From positions 106,728,682 to 106,792,681 of the forward strand of contig CM045762.1 in assembly GCA_025200525.1 (NCBI GenBank): a DNA stretch of 64,000 nucleotides. Direction: 5' to 3'. Below the pieces are notes generated by a model. The model ran no database searches. It was not told the origin of the DNA and saw only the letters and a list, made by a program, of their open reading frames with translations. Positions 56,097 through 64,000 of the stretch are shown in pieces (the first letter of the stretch is position 1; each line of letters starts with the position of its first letter). The translations under genes were made by a program, and so were the position numbers. The DNA is from Camellia lanceoleosa (Eukaryota; Streptophyta; Magnoliopsida; Ericales; Theaceae).

Positions 56097-57139
56097 TACC
56101 AACCAGGTCCTGGAATGGATGCACAGAAATGATCTAGGTAAGAGTGGTCTCGGTGATCACACCTAGGGAAAAGAAGTCTGGAAATCTGGGTTTCCTTCTT
56201 GAAGAACATGAAGAACATGAACATGAAGAACATGAACATGAAGAACATGAAGAACATGAATGCTAAAATCATAACTTGTTATTACAAAATCTGGGATTTC
56301 ATGCTATGAGTTCGAAAACATGGACCTTGGTACCCATACTTGAAGATCATGTGAAAACAAACATGAAAACATGGACCTTGGTGCAAACTCTTGGATCAAA
56401 ACATGACTTTTCTTGAAGAACACATGAATACCACTTTCTCTTTCTAAAACCGAACTTTGAATCAATGCATGGCTTACAAATCGTATTCAATCATGCAATG
56501 CAATAACACGATCATATGGAACAACATGAGCAGATCAAGAATCTAACCTTAGAACACGGATCTAACGGTTCGATCTCTAGGAATCAAGCTTGGAAATCTA
56601 CCTCTCTCTAGAACTCCTCTTCCTCTTCCTAGAGCTTCTCTCTCCTCTTCAAAAACAAGGGTATAACAAATGATAGGTTTCTCTCTCCACCGGCTGACTT
56701 AACACTCTGTTCGGACACGTGGCAACGGCTGGTTGGTTCTCCTCAAAAAGGTGACTGATTGACAAGACATGACTATGACAAAGCGTACTCAACAAGCTAG
56801 ACGTCAAGGGAACTTCGGCAAGCAATGATCTCGGCTAAGGACATAGGCTTCGCAAGTAAGGTCTCAATGACCTCGGCTAGAAGGATAACACTTGGCCAAG
56901 CTGTGCCACACCTCGGCCTAGATGTGCCACACCTCGGTCTAGGTCATTCCACTCCCAGAACAAGATCACTAGGTACCAGGACTAAGGATCTAGGACGCCT
57001 AGATGATAACATCTCGGCCTAGGTGATGCATATCTCGGCCTAGGTGATGCACCTCGCCTAGATGATGACATCTCGGCCAATATGCCTAGGTGATGGTGGA
57101 GATCAACCAAGGTGGTTCCAAGATGGTCCTAGGCTTAAG

Positions 57140-57555
57140 ATGACCTCGGCTTGGAATGACTTAGGCTTGGCATGACCTAGGCTTAACATGACCTAGGCTT
57201 GACATGACCTAGGCTTAACATGACTTAGGCTTGGCATGACCTAGGCTTAACATGACCTAGGCTTAGCATGACTTAGGCTTGGCATGACCTAGGCTTAACA
57301 TGACTTAGGCTTAACATGACCTAGGCTTAACATGACCTAGGCTTAGCATGACTTAGGCTTGGCATGACCTAGGCTTAACATGGCTTAGGCTTAACATGAC
57401 CTAGGCTTAACATGACTTAGGCTTGGCATGACCTAGGCTTAACATGACCTAGGCTTAGCATGACTTAGGCTTGGCATGACCTAGGCTTAACATGACTTAG
57501 GCTTAACATGACCTAGGCTTAACATGACCTAGGCTTAGCATGACTTAGGCTTGGG
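57140..57555. repeat. 16-bp tandem array in element C 5' LTR
   Basis: Counterpart of 53140-53515 with a few more units, which explains much of the length difference between the LTRs. Confidence 0.85.
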
Positions 57556-57705
57556 GACAGCAAAGAAGGAACAAAGCATACATATAATACTTAGGCAAAT
57601 CATATATGTACAAAACAAGGCAAGATTCATGAATGCAACTTAACAAAAACACGGTTATGCAAATGCACATGAACATGACTATGGCATGAAATGTGGGTCC
57701 TTACA

Positions 57706-57710
57706 ACTTG
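57706..57710. other. Right target-site duplication of element C (ACTTG)
   Basis: Matches 50523-50527. Confidence 0.92.
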
Positions 57711-58410
57711 ACACGGTCATCTTTGAGGTGCAAGTTTCAAATTCGCAAGTCAATCAATCTTCATCTTCATTTTCACCAAGTACTTGAATGAAAAATCAAA
57801 AGAAGACTATTTCGTTGAAGTAATATTTGTCACAGCTAGCAAATTTTCATATTTTTAGTTTACTTTTAAAAGTATTTGTTAAAAATTTTGAAAAATAATT
57901 TTTTTGATAACAAGAAAATTGAGAAAATTACATGTACAGTCCGTCTTCTATTCTAATCACATCTGCTTCAAATATATATATTTATGAAGATGAAATTGAA
58001 TATATATGCAATGTAAAAATGCATGTGAATGTTATTATGCACAAATCAAGATTGCTTTACCAAAAAGTTAATTTAAATTTTAAAAAAAGGTTGCATAACA
58101 TATAGCATTGCAAATTAAAGTTTCAAGAGACTATAAAATCAACATGAAAATTGATTTAGACCATACCATGCTACAGAACTGGCTTGAACTGTCAAAATTG
58201 AAGAGCATTGTACATAATAGTTCCTAACTTCTATTTATCAAAATCACAGGGAAAATGATCTACAAACGAAACTATTATACAGAATTAATCTAGAAAATGA
58301 TGTGGCAAGGGCATTCTTAGAAATAGAAGCTATTCTTATGGGCTTTTTTGATTTAAAAATGAAAGGACCTAAAGCTGCTACATAATTCTAGACGAAGATT
58401 CTATATGCCT
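57711..58410. other. Host DNA downstream of the methyltransferase gene copy
   Basis: AT-rich, no coding sequence supported. It would contain the 3' untranslated region of the minus-strand gene at 58411. No poly(A)/poly(T) tract typical of a retrocopy is seen at the expected place. Confidence 0.6.
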
Positions 58411-59166
58411 TTATTTTGTTTGTATGCGTCTAAAAACTACTTGGAAAGTCTGTCCCCCATTCCGCGCAACCTTCTGTCCTTCCTTAGTGGCACTACTCAA
58501 GAGCTTCACAACTGGATCAGCTTCAAGTTCTTCATCTGTAAGAGCTTCAAACATAGAGTGCCCCTCTAAACAAGCCTTCATCCACTCCCCAAGTTCTTCC
58601 GCATCCGTAATCGTATATATAATCCCGCCAACTCCAAGAACATAAGCATATTCATCTAGCAAGTGTGGGCTAATCACACGACGCCGATGATTCTTCTCTT
58701 TAAAGTGAGGATCAGGGAACAAGAAAAACATCTTCGATAACTGTCCTTTCTCAAAGTAATTTGGAATGTATTTCATGGAATTAGTTCTAACCACTGATAC
58801 ATTCCGGTACTGACCAGGATGTGCTACCCTCAAAGCTAAAACCCGTTCCTTAACATACTCTGTCACTTTGTCCCTCAGCTCCATCCCGATCATCAGGGTG
58901 TCAGGGAACAGGGTTGAAAGACTAATTAGGAGTCCTCCAAAACCATAGCCGATATCTGCAAATTGTATCTTCTTGGAATTGTCAACTTGATCGGATGATG
59001 GAAACAGTTGAGAGAAATGGAGGGAGTACTCGACATGGCAAGGGGAGATAGGCACAGGAAAGTGAGAGTCACTCAGTGGATTAATGTGAGCTCAAGCCCG
59101 ATAAAAACGTTTCCGTGGCAAACAAGTCGTCTTACTGATACAAGGGTTTGCCTCATTCTCCAGCAT
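58411..59166 (-). pseudogene. tRNA (guanine-N7-)-methyltransferase gene copy with early stop
   Basis: From the ATG at 59166 the frame covers 251 residues, a normal length for this family, which makes m7G46 in tRNA using S-adenosylmethionine. The N-terminus LPRKRFYRA is followed at codon 25 by TGA (59092-59094) where an Arg is expected (CGA to TGA). The rest reads on: NPLSDSHFPVPISPCHVEY, the SAM-binding motif ADIGYGFGGLLISLS, IGMELRDKVTEYV, NVSVVRTNSMKYIPNYF, the catalytic FLFPDPHFKEKNHRRR, and a conserved C-terminus (EADPVVKLLSSATKEGQKVA). In the SAM motif the usual GCG is GYG (Tyr at residue 74, 58945-58947). No ATG lies between the stop and the SAM motif. Probably a recent pseudogene; a sequencing error or an unseen splice is possible. 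The coding part is uninterrupted by introns. Confidence 0.75.
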
Positions 59167-60249
59167 CTTCTTTTCTCAAAACTGCGTAGCAACAGCAACT
59201 CATAATTTACAGGATGGGAGGGAGGGACAAAAAAATAATTACAAGATGCAGATATGGAGTTTAAAGAAGCTTTGTTGTCTAAAAGAAAGAAAATTACAAC
59301 TGGATATTGTTAACAAAGGCTTCTCAATGTTCTCATACAAATTTTCTTTTCCAAAATTATGACTTTTTTTCCACATTAAGCAATGTTAAATCAAAGTATC
59401 TTATTAGGGTTCGATGTTTCCTTTTTCCTAGTTTTTATTTTTTTCCCCTTCTTTTCCCAAATCTGGTTAAATATAAAAAGTATGTCAGATTCCATGGCAT
59501 GTTTTAATGAAGAAGATAATGAAACATTGGAAGAGCTTTCTCATCTTTCCTCTCTCCATCATTTCTACAAGCAAAATATGGAAGTTTTAGTTGGTAGACC
59601 TAATACTCCTCAGTTATGCTTTCATATTGCCAAAGTTAAGTTCTACTATATTATTCTTTCTCTTCCCAACCTGCTTTATTTCTTCTAGAACACAATATTT
59701 GTTCCATTTTCTTTGCAAACACAGAAGCTTTCCATTTTCCAAAATAGAATCTGAATAATTAGCCTCTCACACAAACATTATCTCCCTCCATATAAGAAAT
59801 CACAAGCGTAAAGTTTCTTATCATCCTTGTCAAAGGTTCTTGCATTTTAACAAACAGCAGTAACATGACTCTGAATAAAAAATTTCAACTTCATTAGAAT
59901 CCTCAGACATAACCTGCTGATACATACTAATATCTGCTAAGCTTCACTTTGATTTGTTTACAATTCACGATTCACTACTTCAATCGTTGGGATAAATGGA
60001 TCGAACTGTAATGTCATAATTACGTCTATTGAAAATTATATAGAAATAAAAATATAATCATTAAATTCAATATATATCCCAAAAAAACCTTTTACAAAAA
60101 CTTAAATAGCACCAGCACACAAAGTTGGTCCCCTGTTTTCAGGCCTTAAACAGAGCACAACAACATAAACAAAGAAATCCCTAGAACACCAGCCACTAAA
60201 CCCAAAAGACAAGAACACTCTTGGAGTATATTATCAAATGAGATTATTT
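59167..60249. other. Host DNA upstream of the methyltransferase copy
   Basis: AT-rich. A possible minus-strand splice acceptor (TTGCTACGCAG) lies about 20 bp before the ATG at 59166, so part of this could be an intron in the 5' leader. A coding-like plus-strand stretch at about 59481-59640 is discussed under findings. Otherwise nothing is recognised. Confidence 0.5.
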
Positions 60250-60318
60250 AGGTTAGAGTAACTCTAATGGTTTGTCAAATCAAATCCTTGAATCAAAGCC
60301 ATTTAGTTATATACCTAC

Positions 60319-60378
<60 letters not shown>

Positions 60379-60690
60379 TACCTTCCAATGGTGTCCCAAA
60401 TCTTCAGTCAAAATTTGTCAAAAGGCACAAGATTTGGTTTTGTCAAATTTTCCACACCAATTATGACCTCTATATGCCCATTCTTTTTTCTTTTTCTTTT
60501 TTTGGTTGTTTTGAAGAGTAGATCAAACGGTAGCAAAATTGATAGAATTAGGCGTGCCAAAATAACATGAGAACCATTTTGAGTGGTATAAAAAATAAAA
60601 TAAAATAAAAAAGTGGCCTTTTTGTACTGTATCAAGCCAATAAATACTTTGGCAAATCCATGTGACAATGGAGATGGTCTTACTTAGATA
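60250..60690. mobile_element. MITE-like repeat (candidate)
   Basis: The left end AGAGTAACTCTAATGGTTTG and the right end (other strand) AAGACCATCTCCATTG resemble each other and the AGAGCATCTCCAATGG-type ends common in plant MITEs. The interior holds repeated TTTGTCAAAT words. The inverted repeats are imperfect and no duplication was confirmed. Confidence 0.35.
60318..60378. repeat. (AAT)n microsatellite
   Basis: About 20 uninterrupted AAT/ATA units. Confidence 0.95.
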
Positions 60691-60904
60691 ACTCATTGTT
60701 GTTTGTAATTATATGTGTACATTCATCATGAGGGTAATGAATAATACAAAGAGGTTGATTGCATGACTAATTTACTAATTGAAGGAAAGATATCTAATTC
60801 AATGAAAAAAAAGCAAGAATTTTTAAAATCTGAATCTATCGATTAAAATTAATAAATAAATAAATAAAATAGTAAAGAATTAGAGGGGATATGAGGAAGA
60901 GAGT
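60691..60904. other. Host DNA, no gene seen
   Basis: AT-rich sequence with TAAA repeats near 60850. Nothing coding. Confidence 0.55.
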
Positions 60905-60944
60905 GAGTACCGTGAGCTGAATCGCAGGACTGAGAGACAGAGAG

Positions 60945-60992
<48 letters not shown>

Positions 60993-61000
60993 ACTGAAAC
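60905..61000 (-). other. Possible 5' leader exon with (GA)n microsatellite
   Basis: The (GA)n run is at 60949-60988. On the minus strand it is a (TC)n tract followed by GCGATTCAGCTCACG and a splice-donor-like GTACTCACTC. TC-rich leaders just inside plant promoters are common, so this could be the first, non-coding exon of the minus-strand methyltransferase gene. That would imply an intron of about 1.7 kb. This is inference only. Confidence 0.3.
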
Positions 61001-62265
61001 TTTGCCCTAATTTGGAAAATTTTATACGTTGCTCTGAACCAGAGGAGTTAACTGAACCGACACCGGTTCGTTTGGTTTACCGGTTGAACCGCCGGGCGGA
61101 GCGGTTTCCCCAAAATACACGAGTTCGTTCTTTTTTAAAACGGTTCCAAAGGCCGCATTTGGATTAGTGAATTTGGGTTCGAATAGATTTCAAATCTAGT
61201 CCTCCTCATCCCTTTCTTGTCTAATCGAATCCTAGTTTTTATGAGGCTTCTTGGTCTGATCTTTGCCCCTGAGGTAATTCCATCTCAGACCATCATAATA
61301 ATCATCATATATCACGTTTTTTGTGGGTTTTTTGTTTTCTTCTTGATCCCACACAATCTGTTCTTACCATTTCTGATTCGAGTTTCTCAATCTTCTCTAA
61401 ACGTTGTAATTCTTGAATAATTTCTATTACGGTTGTATTTTATTTTATTTTTGATTATATTTTATGTTCTGTTTGGGATTTCATTTCAACAAAATTATTG
61501 CAGAGAAACCCAATACCAATCTGGGCTTGAATATGAATATCATGAGTGAAATGATGATCATCGATCAAATGCATGTCAAAGATTCAATTTTTAGTCTTGT
61601 GAAATAGTTTATAGACTGCTTGAGATTTCTGTTGTCCATTGCATATTTTTTATCTTATTTTTTTGTTTATGTAGTTGTAGTTTGGTGGTATGTTCAAGAA
61701 GGCTTCAATTAGGCTGATTCCATTACCAATTTGATGGTTTACTCTGATCTGGAATCTCAAGAGAACTAATGCTATATTTGGTTAGAATTGAATGGAATGG
61801 TTATTCTTGAAACTCTGTGGAATGATCTTTACCATAATGAATGATGATTCTATTTGCATGTTTTTTTTTTAAAAAAAAATTATTTGTTTGCAATGTTTAT
61901 TCTCAACCAAACATGAAATAAATATTTTAATGAAATAATTATTTCATTTCACTTCATCCCCACGAAGAAATCACTACCTAAGCTATATCTATTAATATGA
62001 ATATGGTCTAATTTAGACATTTTTACGGAGGGTAGTTTGTGAGTTTGCATGTGCTCTTATATTTTCAAAAGGAGATTTGCGCTCAAATTTGGCTCAGGTG
62101 ATGTGGCTTGATGATGTGGCGATGATGTGGAAAAAAGAAGGAATTTTTTTTGTTTTTTTTTTTTTTTTGCTTAGGGTATTAAACCTAGTTGTTCTTGATA
62201 ATATGCAATTTCTTGAGATATTTTATCAATTCTTTTTTGGTAAATTCTATATCCTTTTTCAAATA
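61001..62265. other. Host DNA, no gene supported
   Basis: AT-rich sequence with poly(T) runs near 61860 and 62145. A short plus-strand frame (MRLLGLIFAPE, 61241) ending at a GTAATT donor is the only coding-like hint and leads nowhere. Confidence 0.5.
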
Positions 62266-62775
62266 AATGTCCCCGATTCTACCTGTTCCCTAAGTGACGT
62301 ATCCGTGTTGTGTAAGTGTCAGACACCGACACTCTTTGAACACTCTTAGGACACGTGTCCGACACTCTTCAAAATTTGTATTGTTTTTTAAATTTATGTT
62401 AAAAGTCGGGACACTCTTCGGACACTTGAAGAACATGTGTATCAATCGTTTAAACATGTGTTAATCGCTTATACACACGTGTCAATCGATTAGACACATG
62501 TGAAATTAATTATAAGTTTGAACCAAATAACTTAAGATACAATAATAAAACAAAACACATATAAATTTACAAAAATTAGTGTTATATTGCATTTTTTTAT
62601 TATTTTTTAATGATATATTTATATACATATATAATATATAATAAAAATATAAAATTATATATTTCATGCATGTTCCCCAGGTGTCGTGTCCTGCATTTTT
62701 TGAAAATTAACGTGTCGGCATGTCCGTGTCATATCTATGTTGTGTCACGTGTCCGTGTCTATACTTCTTAGCATG
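62266..62775. repeat. Region rich in ACACGTGTCCGACAC-type words
   Basis: Words such as GTCAGACACCGACAC, ACACGTGTCCGACACTC, CACGTGTCAATCG and GTGTCACGTGTCCGTGTC recur on both strands with AT-rich fill. It looks like a decayed repeat family containing ACGTGTCC; the identity is unknown. Confidence 0.45.
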
Positions 62776-62787
62776 TTCCAAATAATC

Positions 62788-63645
62788 TTATACCCATTCA
62801 TAAGGTAGTCCTTGAACAATTAATTTTTCTGCCAATGGTGGTGTTATTGCAAATGTTATTCTTCCATAATGAACTAATTTGAATCCAACTTTGCTAATTC
62901 TGTAGTTTTTTTAGATATTAGGAAAAATCCTCTCGCCCTTGCTTCTGTTAGATCTAATATAAAAGGTTTGTCCTAATCTTTGAACTAATTACATTTGTAG
63001 GGGATTACAACTTTCTTGTCTTTGACTTTTATTAGATAATGAATTGCATTTAGACGTTCATCTTTTATCTCTGTTTGGGCAGTTGTAAATGCGATGGGTG
63101 CCATGCTTGGCTATTCTTCAAAGACTTTATAAATTATTCTGAACATGAATTGTTGGAATTTGGTGAGCTGAGTGAACATAGTACTTTGTAGGTGGGGTGG
63201 AACGTCAGATGTATTGATTAGTCCTAATTTTCACATTTGAACCAAAGGATCTTTTGGCTAATGACCTTGTATGGATCGAATGAAACTTTTAATATTCTAT
63301 AACTGTACAAGGCGGTTCGTCCGTTAAAGTAGCACCACTGAATTCCCAGATAGGTGGCACATTCTTTATACCATTTCAGAAATAATTTAATAAACGTGCA
63401 TCTTTTTATTTTATCTTAGATGTCATCAGGGAGTTGCAAAATCGAATATAATACTTCTAATCTTAAAAAGGTTTTTGCTACCAAATGGGTTGTTCTAATA
63501 AGCTCGTTCACAGAATAGCTCTTTCCTGCAACTTGTATTTTTCTGATAATTTCAGCATTATCTTGTGTTACCAAGTCCAGCACTTCTTGAGTTTCTGAGT
63601 GTTTCCTTCTCTGGCAGTGTAAGTCTTGTGGATGCTATCTTAATT
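62788..63645 (-). pseudogene. Decayed unidentified coding sequence
   Basis: On the minus strand a series of collinear open stretches covers about 280 residues, interrupted by a few TAA/TAG codons and at least two frame changes. Readable parts include ETQEVLDLVTQDNAEIIRKI, KWYKECATYLGIQWCYF, IAFTTAQTEIKDERLNAIHY, and near the end FKLVHYGRITFAITPPLAEK. The mix of charged and hydrophobic residues and the low stop density in AT-rich DNA speak for former coding. I do not recognise the family. An old transposon or integrated virus-like sequence is possible but unproven. Confidence 0.45.
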
Positions 63646-64000
63646 TTATGATTGAATATTATTGATATTTTAAATTCGAATAATTATTAAAAAAATTTAC
63701 ATAATAGTTTACATTTATTGAGTTAAGTTGACAAATTTGATTTAAATATTTATTTTGAGTCCAAAAAATTTATTTTATAGCCATAACCCATGTAGCAAAT
63801 TTTTGAAAAAATTACTGAAACATCCCTCTCTAACTTTGAGTAGTAGAAGAGGTCCATTATATTTTTTCTTATTAATTAAGGTCCATCAATAATACTTTGT
63901 GGTAGTTAGTGTCCTTCATACCAGAAAATTTTTTCTTCATACGGAGAAATTTTTATGAAGAGCTAAAATTTCTCTGTAAAGAGTTGAATTTTTTGTGAAA
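63646..64000. other. AT-rich host DNA to the window end
   Basis: No gene seen. GAAATTTTTATGAAGAGC-like words are loosely repeated near the end. Confidence 0.5.

Larger units (their letters stand above)
50528..57705 (-). mobile_element. Element C: short gag-only Ty3/gypsy (chromovirus-like) element
   Basis: 7178 bp with two LTRs of 3139 and 3187 bp, an internal part of only 852 bp, and ACTTG duplications. The minus strand is the element strand: the primer site is next to 54519 and the polypurine tract next to 53666. Only a shortened gag remains, with no protease, RT, RNase H or integrase, so it depends on an autonomous partner. The LTRs are identical over long stretches (for example the first ~500 bp) and differ mainly in repeat number, which indicates a recent insertion. 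The LTR terminus TGTCACGACC and the CCHC gag resemble Del/Tekay-type chromoviruses. Confidence 0.9.
54519..57705 (-). repeat. 5' LTR of element C
   Basis: 3187 bp. It is identical to the 3' LTR over long stretches; differences are repeat numbers and a few single-base indels in repeats. On the minus strand it is upstream of the primer site and so would hold the active promoter; no confident TATA box was picked. Confidence 0.92.

Noticed and set aside
58411..59055. Methyltransferase start at 59055
   Set aside because: The codon there is GTG, coding Val in the family alignment; the natural ATG is 59166, upstream of the nonsense codon.
61241..61510. A first exon (MRLLGLIFAPE) with donor GTAATT and acceptor near 61503
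   Set aside because: Joining in phase 0 gives a stop after eight further codons. No homology is recognised and no further exons are seen.

Overview
The window is nuclear DNA of a flowering plant, most likely a eudicot. The evidence is AT-rich intergenic DNA, long nested LTR retrotransposons with plant tRNA primer sites, a wall-associated-kinase (WAK) exon, spliced antisense genes with GT..AG introns, and a plant tRNA guanine-N7 methyltransferase gene copy. I cannot name the species. There are no bacterial-type operons, CRISPR arrays or rRNA/tRNA genes. Almost all of the window is transposon; host sequence is limited to about 2630-6929 (partly LTR), 50377-50522 and 57711-64000.

Layout. (1) 1-~3467: 5' part of a decayed Tat-like Ty3/gypsy element (D, minus strand), cut by the window edge. 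(2) ~3468-6929: AT-rich host DNA with a small CACTA-like element and exon 1 of a broken WAK gene. (3) 6930-50371: element A (plus strand), flanked by the 5-bp duplication TAGAG, with ~4.7-kb LTRs. Its pol is almost wholly deleted. Its 5' LTR is split by (4) element B, 9843-35485 (minus strand), a 25.6-kb relative with its own 5-bp duplication GTATG. B has Gag, protease + G-patch, RT, RNase H, a second (archaeal-type) RNase H and integrase, all broken by stops. (5) 50528-57705: element C (minus), flanked by ACTTG, a short gag-only chromovirus-like element with near-identical 3.1-3.2-kb LTRs full of tandem repeats. (6) 57711-64000: host DNA with a tRNA m7G methyltransferase gene copy that carries a nonsense codon, microsatellites, a MITE-like repeat and a decayed unidentified coding stretch.

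The most interesting system is inside element B. Between integrase and the 3' LTR it carries two spliced genes in antisense orientation. One (15971-19554, six exons, all introns phase 0) resembles the plant mobile domain family. The other (20369-21651, two exons) resembles the related DUF7745-type family and is uninterrupted, although the element's own gag-pol is riddled with stops. Both antisense genes start downstream of a ~50-bp GGCCGGCC-rich block that is nearly identical between them and resembles palindromes upstream of the TATA box in the element's LTRs. This points to a shared promoter module. Element A keeps a decayed piece of the second antisense gene in the same relative place.

Relative ages can be read from nesting and hand-compared LTR stretches: A is oldest (roughly 9% over ~180 bp), B younger (roughly 3% over ~320 bp), C most recent (long stretches identical). 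B lying inverted inside A's LTR creates large inverted repeats that could yield double-stranded RNA. All similarity statements come from reading the translations and sequence by eye; no database search was run.
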